Assembly (NCBI GenBank): GCA_936450465.1 | Contig: OW388293.1 | Coordinates: forward strand, 51,859,201-51,923,200 | DNA: 64,000 nt | Direction of reading: 5' to 3' | Source: Gibbula magus | Taxonomy: Eukaryota; Mollusca; Gastropoda; Trochida; Trochidae | Shown: one piece after another, positions 11,164-23,898 of the stretch | Position numbering within the stretch: the stretch's first letter is position 1 | Layout of the letters: each line of letters opens with the position of its first letter | Notes under the pieces: generated by a model | What the model was told of the DNA's origin: nothing | Seen by the model: the letters and a program-made list of their open reading frames with translations, nothing else | Database searches by the model: none | Translations under genes and position numbers: made by a program

Positions 11164-12806
11164 TTAATGAACTTCGACACATACTGATGTCTCACTGGAG
11201 GTGATGATTTTATGGAAGCTTCGAAGAACTTCAATTTTGATCATTGTGTCTGGGCTTCTCCACCCCATTTCACCTCTAACAGCCACATTGGATGCATTTT
11301 TTCTCACTCCTAGGAAGAATCTGGAAGCTTTATTCTCGATACAGCTTATTTCCTTATACATGTTAATGCCCCACACACTTGCACTGTAGTTAAGGGCTGG
11401 TTGCACATAACTGTCAAACAGCTTTTTGTTCACTGAGTGGCTTAGACCTCCCAAATGATTGAATTTGCTAAAGATGACTCCAAGCGCTCTGTTTGCTGCT
11501 TTACATATTTCTCTTACTGTTTTCTTGTAGTCGCAATGTTCATTAATCCACATTCCGAGGTATTTATACTCTGTACAATATTCAATATCAATATTTCCGC
11601 ACTTGAATTGAATATTACATCTAGGGGTTGAAATTGTTTTACAATGCATGACATTGGTTTCATCTTTGTTAACTGTTAAATTCCATTTTTTAGACCATCC
11701 ATGTAGACAGTCTAATAACTTTTGTAACTGATGTTCATTTGATGCGATGAGAACAATATCATCGGCATACTTAAGGAAAGAAATATTTAGAGCGTCAATA
11801 TCTATTCCACATTGAAGTTCATTTAATGCCGTTGATAAGTCATGTATGTACATAGAAAACAGTGTAGGTGATAAACAGCAGCATTGCTTGACTCCAACAG
11901 TGACATCAAACCAGTCAGTCTTTTCAGTATTAACAGCACATTGCACATCCTGATAAAGTGATTGGATTGATTTCAAAATATATCCTTTGAGTCCAAGTTG
12001 ATATTGGAGTTTATGCCACAACATATATCTTTGTACAGAGTCAAAAGCTTTACGCATGTCAACAAAACATAAATAAGTGGAGTGTTTTGACATTTTTCTA
12101 TTGTATAATATTTTGGTGAGTGTTTCAAGGTGATCCTGGCATGACCTTCCTTTTCTGGAAAGGTGTCAGATGATTATTAGTCTCCAGCCACCTGCTGATT
12201 TTGTTGAGTAGTTTTGCATATGCTTTATATGTAACACACAGCAGAATTATACCTCTGTAGTTAGTTGGTAATCTGGGATCACTTGCTCCAGATTTGGGTA
12301 TTGGATTAATGACTCCCTTCTTCCACATATTGGGAACAATACCCGATTTGAATATCAAATTAAAAAAATAATAGTTAAAATGTCTACAGATGGCTGGTTC
12401 TTCAATACTTCAGATGGAATAAGTCTTTACCAGATGCCTTATTTGATTTCAGTGAGTTTACAGCATTACTTACTTCAAGCCTGCTAACAGGATGATTTAG
12501 AATATCACAGTTGGTCACACTGTCAGGGTGATGTTATCCACAATCAGTACCTGGGTTATACAGTTCACTGAAGTCATTCTTCCATTTCTTCATTATTTGA
12601 TCATGATCTGTGCTGATAACATTGTTATCAAGGATAACTTCATTTGGGATGATTACCTTTCGTTCATTTTGTATTCCTAACGTTCCTGTATCTCTCGAGA
12701 ATAATGAAGGGTTTTCTAAAGATTCAGTGAGTTTGTCCTGTTTAGCCTTTTGATGCATTCTTTTTGTGTCTTCTGTGAATTCTTTCAAACTGTTTTCTGG
12801 CTTCAC
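11164..12806 (-). pseudogene. LINE reverse transcriptase domain, broken
   Basis: RNA-templated DNA polymerase of the LINE. The largest intact piece (12093 to 11164) carries FVDMRKAFDSVQ (first catalytic Asp), GVKQCCCLSPTLFSMYI (normally GxxQGCxLSP, so a conserved Gly is Cys), KYADDIVLIA (the catalytic YADD box), and thumb/tail blocks NKDETNVMH, YKYLGMWI and NYSASVWG. The more N-terminal fingers region is split into frames at 12358-12125 (PIPKSGASDPRLPTNYRGI) and 12806-12534. At least two frameshifts and a stop separate the pieces, so it is not functional as it stands. Confidence 0.9.
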
Positions 12807-12876
12807 AGAACTGCTCTCTTAATTTTCTCTTTTCATTTCTTGAACAACTTTTGTTTTTTATCCATAATGTTTCTTT

Positions 12877-13388
12877 TTAACAAACGAGGTTCCACTTGAG
12901 CTGCAAGTCATCACACCAGTAGGGCTTTCTTCTAGATTTATTATTCTTTCTACAGAGTTTGTAGGTCATATGCTTGTGAGGTAGAGTGGTGTCCATTTCT
13001 TCATGAATCAATCCAACCAAGTTTTCATACATTCCATCTATGTCTTTGTGTTGTAATACTTCCTTCTCAACAGTTTGAATCCATTCTTTCAACAGTTTCA
13101 GATCATTATTACAAGATAGGAACTCAGATGGAATATTTGAGACATCATATCTTTTGCAATGTACTTTTTCTTGGGTTGAATGATGAGTTTGTTTTGTGGT
13201 GAGACTTTCATATTCTAGATTCAGGTTGACATCAATGGTACATGTTAATACAGAGTGGTCAGGAAGACTGCTTGGTGCTTTGAGATTGTTCACATTGATT
13301 AACTCTGTCATTCTGTGTACATGGAAATCACTTACAAATGGTAATTGTTCATATGGTGTCACAATGTAGTCTATCACAGATGAACCTA
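12877..13388 (-). pseudogene. C-terminal end of LINE endonuclease and linker
   Basis: It shows GSSVIDYIVTP and LPDHSVLTC, matching the final blocks of apurinic-type LINE endonucleases (the last being the DH pair), then the linker toward the reverse transcriptase. Its upstream continuation is at 19997-20475, on the other side of the inserted element. Confidence 0.8.
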
Positions 13389-13407
13389 CAGTGCCGGACA
13401 AAAGTCA

Positions 13408-16400
13408 CTTCCCCTGTATTGCAGTCTGAAAGTGAAATTACTGCAGTATTATCGCAACGGGAATGCAGTCGGTTCGCAGGACTGACCCGTGATTACTGCG
13501 CTACTATCGCAGTAAAAGAGTAGGAGAGTCGCAATACAGGCGACTGAGCGGTTCAGTGGCTACCGGGAGGGCGGGGCTTACATGTACGCGCTCGTGATTA
13601 CTGCGATCAATGCTATTGCGGCCATAAATTGACATGTGCGTAAGATGGTCCTGGATGGATGATTGACTCAATAAACTAAAGATATAGTGATATTTATCTT
13701 AATAACGAATTTATTGTTATTTATTTGTGGGTCTCGAAAGTCCTACATTTACATGTACGCCTATCCGATTATGTAACAAAGTTAGACACTTTGTAATAAA
13801 CTAAATTTCGTATTCACTGTTATGTGAGGTAAACGCGATTGGAGAGAATAGCATTCCTGTAAACACATGTAATTACACTGGGGAAATTTACTTGATATAA
13901 AGTTTGAATATTGTCGTCCACATACTAGTGTATTTAGAATTATATTCAGTTACACAGTGTGTACATATTGTGTAGTGTTTATTATTGTTCTTGTAAAAGT
14001 AAACTGCTTGGATATGATAACGGATACATATTTTGTGTAGGTGTTTGTGTGGTATCGGGAAGTTGTGGCTCGGGTATTCCCCTGAAGCCGGTTTTGAACT
14101 GCAATGCTTGTGGGTAATATTAGAACTGATCATTTTGATGATCCGGAAACGAAATGAAACCTGATTTTCAAAGTGATAAAGTATGCTGTTAAGTTGTATT
14201 ATACATTGATTGTGTTCATTTAGAATTGCATAAACATATAGAACTGACGGCGGAAGGGTCATTTCCATAACAGCAAATGCATTTCAACTTTATTCACTGC
14301 CGATGATATGATCACCAAGCATCTCAGAAACGATTCGCCGAAACCATAATCATACTTCATTCACATTGAAGAATGTTATACAATAATATTGATTGATATA
14401 CTTTTATTTATATGTCTATTAACATTATCAATTACATATTTGGTAAGGGCGTCGTTACATTTACATTGTTATATCTTTCTTATCATTTGTCATAAAAACA
14501 TTAAATTAGGTCTTCTTTCGGGGATGTTTCTTTCTGTATGTTAGTGGATTTGATTAAACTGTTGGCTTATCTAATTTCGCTCCCGTTTATGAAATGTGTA
14601 ATTAATTATACAGGCAGATGCATAAATCAAAACCGTTAACATACATGTAGTAATCTCTCAGTGATAAGAAATGTACTTTTAAACAAAACATTTTCAAGAT
14701 ATTGGATTTTAGTTTGAGGTAAATTTGACAGGTTAATCTGTTAAAGACACGCATATATACATTCAAGGTTCAAATATGTATTCCCAAATACATGTATGCA
14801 TGTCTATAAGATACATGTAAATAACTATTACTGTACATTATAAAGATTTACATGTATGATGTTTATTGCATATAGATAGATGTGTGACGAATGTAAATAA
14901 TTTTATCTAGATAGTAGATACTGTATGTTTGTGGACTATTGTTGCTTCGGTTTCTTAGTTTGTTTAGTGAATATATTTACACTTCTAAGTGGAATTTTGT
15001 ATGTATAATCTAATGAATAAACTATGAATTTATATTCACATAATCCCTATGATATTTGATCTAAAATGTACACAACATTAGTTCAGTGTGGTTTTATTTT
15101 GAGATTTTAAATAGATTGTTTTTAAAAAGAAATTAATACACAGTTGTCATGACCATTTTAATAAACATATATGGAAATGAATATTTATATTAACATGTCA
15201 CCATACACTTAAACGGCATTTTCCATTTACATTTATAGCCGGACATGTTATATCCTTGATTTTATTAACCCATCCAGACATCATTAACATAACCGATTCA
15301 ATAGTATTACTTTAGTATGAGAGCGTACCTATATTTCCGCTAACAGAGCACTGCGTGTATATGAGTTAAAAAGAAATCACTAGTGAAGAATTGGGGCTAG
15401 AAGAATGGGTGTTTAGGTTGATAAAGGGAGTGTTGCTCTCTGACAGAAAAAAACCCGAGATACATGTACATGCTGAATGATCTGTAACAAAAGTTTAAAT
15501 GCCAATAACTGTGTAGTGAATTTGAGATGCGTGTATCCTTTACACAATGTATCCAGAAAGTGCGACGAGTATCAACTCATGTAGATTAAATAACTGGCTG
15601 ATGCAATTATATCACCATTCGAAGAACAAAGTAAAGGAAATATATTGTCGGTACGACTTTAAAGAAAATGGCAATAAAAACACAAAGTATTTTATTATCG
15701 CGCGTCTTAAGCAATCCAAATAGACTCAGAATATCAAGGTACAATACTTGAATCTTTCTGATAATTACCCTATGCACATAATTTCTGAACTTCCATGTAT
15801 AAGTAAATTTGCCTTCAATTAAGTGAATAAAACCGTAATATAAAAGCGTACCGTCACTGACACTATCAATGTATATAACAGCTATATGACCATTAGCAAA
15901 TCGTGAATATTTGGAATTTTTTAATTACGCTTGATCAGTGGGTGACCAGTGGGTCACGTAATGTGATAAACGCGCGACTACCTACATGTATGTTACGTAA
16001 TCCGGTATATCATTTATTACTAACGACTGAATACACGCTTACAATACACAACCCACTTTCAATACACAACCCGTACCTTGTTTTAAGCAGTGTGCTTATT
16101 CGTCTTCGTTGCGTCTCGCCGGGTTTATTGTCTCGCTCGATATGACATGAGTCTGTGGATAGTATGTTTTAAAACGTAACATGTGTCTCATAAGTCAATT
16201 TGGCTGGGTATTTACTAATAATTTGTGCTATATTGTACAATTGTACAATGACTTCTATGCGTGACACTTTAATAAACTATAACTGTCTAACTCTCTGTCA
16301 CAAGTAATCTATAAAATTTGATTTTCCAATAGAGTGTGAAACAAACGCATCGTCATTCGTTTAAACTGCTAGTGATTCTCTTCTGTTAACATGTAGTGTT

Positions 16401-16679
16401 CATATTTTTTGTCATCAAGCGATACGTTGATCGAGGTCGCGGTTACCGATTGGTAAACTGTGCTGGTGGTTGGGTTCTTGCGTTGAGAAAAAAGTCACTG
16501 GTCTAGCCTTCAAATTCCAAATGCAATTCTTTCATTTTCGGTTACATTCAGTCTATAGGTTTGAAATGTTTCATTCGACTTGTGTATCGTCATATATTTG
16601 GGAAAATATCAAGACAATATTTCTACAGGTTGTTTATTTGAAACATGTCGAAATGTTTTCAGCACAAGGTCGCATTTAT
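13408..16679. other. Interior of the 6.6-kb element, left half
   Basis: Beyond the motif-rich first 200 bp it is AT-rich. Open frames at 13888-14268 (minus) and 15903-16145 (plus) show no recognisable domain. Confidence 0.4.
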
Positions 16680-16900
16680 GGTAAAGCTGCATCCATTGTG
16701 TTTCATAAAATTTTATTAAGCTTTAATACATACCATATGTGCTGTTTACAGTGCAAATAAATATACTCGACTTGCATATTCATCCCGAATAACCAAATAC
16801 TTGTTTCCAATTAAAATAGAGTAACATCATTATGCATATGCAGAAACCAAAACTAAACGTCCCATTTATATGCACAGTAGTTATATGACCTATTAAATAT
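16680..16900 (+). repeat. Dispersed 240-bp repeat, copy 2
   Basis: Homologous to 3428-3672 in the same orientation. Here it lies inside the 6.6-kb TA-flanked element. Confidence 0.8.
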
Positions 16901-17454
16901 GTGACAAATTTATCAGTTTGTCTGTTATAAATAATATTCCAAAATTACGTTTAAATCATTTGCGTGCGCCACACGCGGTACATTGTCCGGTTTTCGATCA
17001 GAAATCACTACTGTTAGCTTTATATCGTCAATATACTAAGTAGACTAAGATAAAAATGGCAATTTTCGGCAACAGTCAGTACTTCCCGATAACATAACAT
17101 AATCTAGAAAACAACGTTTTGCATATGTGACCCCCAAAAAACAGAATGGATGTTCCTTTAAGAGCCGATATCAATTGTTTAATCAAAGAATTAGACAAGG
17201 AATTAGATGGATATACGTCTCTGGTTTAATTTTGATAATGCGAGGTTATGGGCGACATCAAATGCGACGGTTTGCGACAAGGGGGGCGCGGGGGTAACGC
17301 CTGAGTGAATTTACCACCGGGTGTATTTATATTACATAACGATTTTGAGTGAACGGTGTCTCCCTCGTAATACACACAGAGAGAAAGATAACATGCTTAA
17401 TTCGCCATAGTCAGGCATGCAGACAGACAAGTTTGTTTCAGTGTCACAAGTTGA

Positions 17455-17545
17455 AAACAAAAGAGCCATCATGAGAGGTGGTATATCTCCCCGGCCCCAC
17501 ATAAGTTGAATAATCAGTTTTAGCGGTATACAATAACACACCACT
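17455..17545. repeat. CCCCGGCCCCACATA repeat, copy 1
   Basis: Shares CCCCGGCCCCACATA and ATCAGTTTTAGC-GTATA with 26775-26832. Confidence 0.65.
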
Positions 17546-17547
17546 GG

Positions 17548-17775
17548 AAGATAGAGTATGTTTTAACTGCAACGATTTTATTGAAAATGAAGCTCATGTA
17601 CTTTTACACTGCCCCTTATACAAAAATGTTACCAAAAATATGTTATCTTTATGTTCTACTTTGAATGTTAGTTTTAATAATATATCGGATGTGGAAAAGC
17701 CTGCATTTATTATGTCATGCCCATATATTTTTAGAGTTACTGCCAAAACCTGCATGGAAGTCTTAGATTTTAGAA
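17548..17775 (+). pseudogene. LINE C-terminal fragment with zinc-knuckle motif
   Basis: The plus-strand frame reads VCFNCNDFIENEAHVLLHC, the C-x2-C...H-x4-C knuckle typical of LINE reverse transcriptase C-termini, then CPLYKN, AKTCMEVLDFRKSL and a stop at about 17775. A 3' tail with ATCCCATGTGGGATGGCTC follows at about 17910. The 5' part is absent. It sits in the opposite orientation to the LINE that hosts the 6.6-kb element, so it inserted into, or was captured by, that element. Confidence 0.75.
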
Positions 17776-17949
17776 AATCCCTTTTATATATCTAGCAACT
17801 CTTTTTACCTTAACAATTTACCTTGGGTTTTAATAATATAGTTTACTATATAATATGTACATTTTATTTTTATTAAGGTCCTTTAATATGTATATATGTA
17901 GTCTCTCATAATCCCATGTGGGATGGCTCATCACTTTATATTTTATCGA

Positions 17950-19440
17950 CTTGTATATAAACATTTGTATGAGGTGAGACTTTGTAATAACATATCTGTC
18001 TGTCTGTCTGTTTGTCCGGTATATAACTACCCCTCAGGGCTATCTACAGGATATGAAGGACTACATGTTTGTACAAATGAAATATTAACAAACTAACGTT
18101 TTTAAAAGTTGCTTTCTACAGTTAAAGTCATGTGTATATTTCATTATATGTGTATATATTGCACTACGTAATGCGTGATAAGACAAATCGTACCCTTCTC
18201 ACAAACTTCAAAGGATTTATCTCATGTAATTGATAAAACTGTTGGTTTCAAGGTATTTATTATGACGGGATCGTTAAACAAGGAAGAAATCTCCATACAA
18301 ACATATACTTAAACAAATGAGTGACGATTATAGAACAGAAAATGTTACATACACCACAGAAACAAAATAAACTAGTCAACAACCGTTAAAAAAAATGTGG
18401 GTAGGCGTTATATAATTTTTGCATTGTTTATTTAAATTTTCTTTACAAACTTCGGTATGACTGAGTGTACACAATAATGATAAGGAATTCAATTTAAAAT
18501 CTCAAGTCAGTAACTAAATTGTTTTCATAATGGTCACGAACGTTTACAGACAGATATTTTATTCAAATCTCACCTCGATTGCAATTTTATAAATATGTTG
18601 ATTTATTGATTAAACGAAACAGGTAGAACATCGAGCTACCCACTATGGGGTTATGAGAGACGTGCTATTCGAAGTAGATCACGAGATCAACAAGTGTGCC
18701 GGTACGCGTATCTGACACGGCGGTATCCATTGATGTGATTAAATTGCCATTTGAATGGGAGTTGGTACACTCGGTGATGCAATGGGCATAGGGGTACCGG
18801 TGCCTTTGGACAATACGGAAGATACAAGTGTCTTACAGTTCTGTGCAACCTGTCAAAACACCGTGTAACTAACAGCATTATCAATCGGTTTTGCCGAACT
18901 ATGAAACGTGATAATGATTACAAGTAAATAATCACAGACTTATATATCATATTTTGTAAGATATCTACTTTAAGGAAATTATAATATACAAACATACACA
19001 CCCTATACACTAATGTATGTACTTGGAGAAACACTATACTAACATTAATTCATCTAAATGCAACACCATTGTTTTACCTTTGGGAAATATATACAGGGAA
19101 AAAGGATTGTACCCCTAAATGTCTGATAAGAAAATAGACAATGTATCAGAAAAAGAAACTGTGTGATATGACAGAAGCGTCATCGACCAGTGTAACAAAG
19201 AAATTTTGTCCCCAAAAAAGGAGAAAAATTAAAGTCGATAGTGGTTGTTGTAATGTGAGTAATATTATTAAGCTGATAAACCTTTAGTACCTGTTAGAAT
19301 AGAGTTTTATTCAGATTTTCGTTTTATTATTATTATTTAGATCCCCAAACGTACACTTTCACGAACATATCTTATAAAGCTACCATTATACAGTTTAAAT
19401 ATATATCGCTTAGATATTCTGCTTCTTACCGTTTTCCTTT
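17950..19440. other. Interior of the 6.6-kb element, right half
   Basis: AT-rich. A short TCTG run lies at 17995-18012. No gene recognised. Confidence 0.4.
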
Positions 19441-19444
19441 TTTT

Positions 19445-19446
<2 letters not shown>

Positions 19447-19480
<34 letters not shown>
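19447..19480. repeat. (AT)n microsatellite
   Basis: About 17 AT dinucleotides. Confidence 0.95.
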
Positions 19481-19482
<2 letters not shown>

Positions 19483-20038
19483 ACCTTTTTAACATTGTCT
19501 CATGAGCCAAATAATGGCTGTTTTTTTAAACACATTTTAGTTATTTCATGTCGTATTTGAAATAAAGTATACACAGATGTTGAATGTGTGTCACTTTGTC
19601 ACTATTACATAACATTATCTCATACAACATGTATACAAGTAAGAAATGTTACCGCCGGTAAATTCCACAACATAACACTATGGTATTTATTCGACGTGAA
19701 GCAACGACAACTTCAGCAATCATTTGACAGTAAATGCACATTTCATCTTTACGCCTGCCCACTACAGTACTAAACCAATCAGCTCTCAGCAGCTTAATTT
19801 GGGACCTGGACGCATCGGAATAGCCCCGCCTACATTAACGCAGTCATCTCGCAATTATCGTGCGACAGAGACGCTAATTTGGCGGGAGACTGTCGCGTTC
19901 CTGTCGCAGGAATAACGCAGTCATGACCCAACTGTGCTCCGACACGATTGCGGGAATACTGCAATTTTACTCCCATGACTTTTGTCCGGCACTGTAGATT
20001 GCTCACATATGTGTAGTCATGTTTCCCTATCTGCCCAT

Positions 20039-20485
20039 TCAGCATGCGTAGTCCCCCTGCAGATAGAAGTCTATGAATGATTCACCATTATTGTTGACAA
20101 CACTGACTACCACTTGTCTCAGCTGTATTTCATCCACACCCTCGATGATATCTTGTAGATGCCCACATCGTGCATTACAATCTCCACAGAGGTAGAGCAC
20201 GCCCTTGCTTTGGTAAGTGTAAAATTGCTTCTGAAGTTCAGAAAAGAAAAGTTCACTATCAATCAATCTACTATTTCCATTAGGTGGTAAGTAACATACA
20301 CATAGATAAATGTCGTCTTTCTGTTTGCGGTTTATTCGTATCCACAACAACCCTTCATAGTTAAAATCATCAAGCTCATCAACATGTGGGGCTAAATAAT
20401 TTTTAACCAAGAATCCAATGCCTCCTGATGCTATTTTGGCCTTTTTGTGTAAGAATGTCCTGTTTTGCCCATACCATTTGTAATC
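20039..20485 (-). pseudogene. LINE apurinic-type endonuclease domain, partial
   Basis: The frame includes DYKWYGQNR, KAKIASGGIGFLVK, LYLCGDCNARCG (the catalytic GD-N-A block) and FIDFYLQGDYAC. The N-terminal blocks of the domain, including the ETH metal-binding Glu, are missing: the frame runs from the ORF1-like region directly into KIEDYKWYG. One frameshift follows DYAC at 20039, after which the neighbouring frame (KHDYTYVSNL) leads to the insertion point. The endonuclease nicks target DNA for retrotransposition. Confidence 0.8.
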
Positions 20486-20496
20486 TTCTATTTTTA

Positions 20497-20889
20497 TTAT
20501 ATCTTCTTTATGTAAAAATGTCTTAATAATAATGTGTTAATTTCCTTTACACTCCCTTGTTTCTTAACTATCTCTACATAACTGTAGGATTTTTCAATAT
20601 TGTCAATTCTACCTTGAACCCTGTCAAAGTCCCTCTTAAATTCTTCCCTGACTTTTCCAACTTCTGATTCAATGGTCTGACTTATCAGAGACACTAACCT
20701 TGTTTCTAGATTAATCTCGAGATCATCCATGCGTTTATTGAGTGATTTAACTGCCCCTCTTAGGTCTTTTGATAGTTCAGAAACAGCATTTAATATCAAT
20801 AGCTTATTGTTCTGTTTTGTATTGTCAGGGCGACTCGTTTGAGTGATATTTTCCGGCGCTTCGTTTTCAGTGTCCACATGAACTGTCAC
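20497..20889 (-). pseudogene. LINE ORF1-like coiled-coil region
   Basis: A 130-codon frame with heptad-like stretches (LSKDLRGAVKSLNKRMDDLE, TIESEVGKVREEFKRDFD). LINE first proteins often begin this way, with a trimerising coiled coil. An upstream start near 21050 is in a broken frame. Its 3' end runs directly into endonuclease-coding sequence, consistent with a deletion. Confidence 0.55.
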
Positions 20890-21110
20890 TTCAGCTTATT
20901 GTGTAAAAGCTCCACTTGTACTTTTACATTTGTTATGGTGTGATACTTATTGCTCTGAATTACCTTCTGTAAGCTAAGAGTGTCCCCTTTTTCTTGTATT
21001 TAATTCAGTATCTTCAATTAGCACGGGCGTCACGGGGGTCGCCATTACCATGTCAACAAACCCTGCCACACTGTCCATGTTATTGTTCAGTACACCACTT
21101 ACTACCACTC

Positions 21111-21482
21111 AGAGGTGCAAACTTCAACAGATATGTATTCTAGGGTGTTTAAAAGTGTTATTGAGCTGCAGTTTGTGATTAGGGCAATACCTGGTAATAG
21201 GCCGGAGCCCGGGCTATTAGTTTTTGGTATTTTCAGTACCTTCAGTATTGTTACATTTCATTGGATAATTATAAATTTCGAAAAGTAGAATCGGAACACA
21301 AACGAAATATGAATACGAATACGAAACATTAGAATTGACAGGTTTAATGAAACAACAAAACATTAATCGGAGGGACGTGAGGCAGTAATGTTTATTGAAA
21401 GTCGATATCCTAGTATTTCCTAGTCTACATCTTGATCACACAACCGCGTGATGATTTCTATGTTGTCCACGGGCCAAGGGGC
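21111..21482. other. No gene recognised
   Basis: Flank upstream of the LINE 5' end. Nothing supported. Confidence 0.4.
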
Positions 21483-21489
21483 GGGGGGG

Positions 21490-21527
<38 letters not shown>
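21483..21527 (+). repeat. Poly-G tract (7 G, C, then 37 G)
   Basis: Nearly pure G run of 45 bases. Confidence 0.95.
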
Positions 21528-21529
<2 letters not shown>

Positions 21530-21769
21530 CCAATTAGTGAGGCAGGGTCAGTTCCAATAATTGAATAAGGGGGTATACCTGGTGTTTGGAGGTACTTGGC
21601 CGGGGATTTCTTATGTCCATTATTTCCACAGGAATGGCAGCATCCTAGCGCATAAGACATATTGTTTTAAATCATTTATAACAACTTCTAATGTCATTGT
21701 AGGATGAGTATGCTTTCGAGCGTGGATATGTGCGGTTTATAAATATGCACTGTTATTATTATTACATTA

Positions 21770-22030
21770 CCATCATGTGTATATACATTTATTCATTGTC
21801 ACTATGAATGATATAATGTACCGAGTGATTCAGATTTCGCATATAAAAAAGGAACCTTTGTATTATCGTTATAATACCATGTATTTGTAGGATGACTTTA
21901 CGAATATGTGTATGTGCATTTCTTCTTTGTCCCCATGAATGATAGAATGTAAAGTGTGAATCAGCTTTATGATATCAATGAAATGAACATTTGTAGCATC
22001 TTTATAATAACATGTACCTGTAGGACGACA
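21770..22030. repeat. About 130-bp imperfect tandem duplication
   Basis: Two copies share a CATTGTCACTATGAATGATA-type core, a GTGA-TCAG segment and a TTATAATA-CATGTA end, plus GTAGGATGA starts. Confidence 0.65.
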
Positions 22031-23640
22031 TTACGAATCTGGTAATGGGAACGAAGTAAGTAAGGGGCTGAAATCATTACATTCCATAAATTATGGCCTA
22101 GTAGCAGTATTTGCATTACGATACTTAAATGATACTTAAATGATACATGACGTATGCTCGAGTTATTTGGTGTGGGAAGGTGGGCGTCATGGTAGAATAT
22201 AGGATGTTCTCACTATTTACAGTAGATACACTCATTTGGAAATATTGCGTAGGTACATTATATTCTTATAATACGGCAGTTCCTTATTTTAATTTAGTGA
22301 TATTTACCTCCGTTATGACCCTAGGCCTCCTGGGGTTAATGGAGGTGGGCGGTTAATGTCATTCTCATGGTCACTATCCACAGCAGCATTCTGCAGACCA
22401 ATATGTTCATGTATTATCACGGATAGCATGCAAAAAGCGTGCATCACGTGCAGAGTCTTGTCGATTGACGGGGAGGACGGTTTTATCAGCTAAAAGTGTC
22501 AATTCATCTGCCGGATGAATTATAAAAATGAATGATTTCGAATGTGAAATAATGTAACAGCATTAAGAGTTTACATTGAAATGTTACATCTTTTCTGTGG
22601 AAATAAAAAATTACATAACAAATGTGGTCTTTGAGTTTGAACTAAGTTGTTTGAAGATATATCAACATTATCAGCTTTTTACCGTCCATGCAGTAAATTG
22701 ACCGAGTGAGAGATGTAAATGTACGTGATGTCACGATTAAATTCACCAATGATGATGCCGACACATTTCTATTATTTGTAAGAATAAATTGACATATTGT
22801 CCAAACTTACCTGCTATAAGTCTTGCCGGAAAACATTGGACATTGTACGTTTGCCAAAATATAATTTCTTGGTTTTGATTTAAACAGTATTTTATTTCCA
22901 AATGACATGTAACGTACAAGATGTTATGAAAGGTACAATGGAAAAATGATTAACAAACAGGCTTCACTAGCCTATATAAATGCTTCTCCTAATTTCTTTT
23001 GCTAATGTTGTTTTTAATCATAAAACATCATTACATATTATATCATCAGATATTTTTTGATGACTTTACATTCACGACATTAGTCATTTATTCATTAAAA
23101 TAAATTTATCAATTAAATTTCAAGATATCTCCCTTCTAACAACAAAAAGCCTAACTTCCCTAACTTTTAGTTATTCTCACAATTCTTCTTATAATACTCA
23201 CAACAAACAAACAAGTTCTAATTGAGAACGACATATAAAATGCACATTTAGAACGTACACCTCACTGTAAAACGTGTGCTTCTATTCAGGCCATTAACTC
23301 AGTCGTACGTTGATTTTATTGAAGGTTGGATCTCGAATCAAGGCCGCGTTAATCCAAAATAGTCGTTGCTTCCATGTTAGACCCGAAACAATAATTTATT
23401 ATGATAGAAAAACAATGCAATACACTGTCCTTTGCATTATGATTCTGGTGGAAAATGTAACTCCATTCAGATTTTCTATCGTAAGCCCTGCTCTATATGG
23501 GCGACATTTCACTATTCTCGCATGTTGGTCTGGGGGTAAAAAATTGCAATAATAGTAAGGTTCTACCCTTATCGAATAATCTATCGTTTTACATCGGCGA
23601 CCGAATTCTGTCTCGTAAACAATATGAGCGCTAAGTCATG
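22031..23640. other. No gene recognised
   Basis: AT-rich. Short frames at 22147-22356 and 23310-23552 have no recognisable features. Confidence 0.4.
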
Positions 23641-23700
23641 AAGCATTAAGTCATGAAGACAATTACGGAACAACGTCCGTGATTGCACAACTAACTTCAG

Positions 23701-23898
23701 ATGCAACCAATCAGAATTCTTAAATTTCTAGCTTATAGGAGGTAGCCTATATATAACAGAGGTTACGAAAAAACATCTGAAGGGATTAACCTCTGTGGGA
23801 ATGCAACAAATCAGGATTCTCCTTTTCTATCTTGGCAGGAAGACTAGATATAAGAGATGTTACGATAGAGGATCTGAAGTGAGTAACCTCTGTAGGAA
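23701..23898 (+). repeat. Tandem dimer of a 100-bp CCAAT/TATA/hairpin module
   Basis: Units 23701-23800 and 23801-23898. Each has GCAACMAATCAG (CCAAT-like), then about 35 nt later an AT-rich TATATAA or GATATAA, then a 9-10-bp hairpin AGAGGTTA...TAACCTCTGT with a loop of about 22 nt containing ATCTGAAG. A third unit is at 41911-42005. Confidence 0.7.

Larger units (their letters stand above)
10880..13388 (-). mobile_element. Non-LTR retrotransposon (LINE), 3' part
   Basis: Minus-strand LINE: the end of the endonuclease, the reverse transcriptase and the 3' tail. The last recognisable tail lies at about 10900-11160 and is partly repeated at 32050-32140. The 5' part resumes at 19995 after a 6.6-kb insertion; flanking TA dinucleotides mark the break. 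Removing the insertion and one TA restores one continuous frame across the endonuclease (SNL then GSSVIDYIV), so the two parts were one element. Confidence 0.9.
13389..19994. mobile_element. 6.6-kb Tc1/mariner-like TA-flanked element without visible transposase
   Basis: Both ends carry the perfect 19-bp inverted repeat CAGTGCCGGACAAAAGTCA (13389-13407; inverted at 19976-19994), flanked by TA on each side (13387-13388, 19995-19996). The CAGTG...ACAAAAGT type end and TA duplication fit the IS630/Tc1/mariner superfamily. Subterminal regions of about 200 bp at each end contain several TTACTGCG/CGCAGTAA and ATTGCAGT motifs, possible transposase sites. At 6606 bp it is several times longer than ordinary mariners (about 1.3-2.5 kb), yet no DDE/DDD transposase frame is visible; the longest frame is 126 codons and unrecognised. 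It carries a second LINE tail (17548-17775) and a copy of a repeat found beside gene A. Confidence 0.85.
19995..21110 (-). mobile_element. LINE, 5' part (continuation of 10880-13388)
   Basis: Contains the start of a first open frame (ATG near 21050, reading MATPVTPVLIEDTELN), the coiled-coil region and the endonuclease. Together with the 3' part it gives about 3.6 kb of LINE, shortened by a deletion near 20500. Confidence 0.85.
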
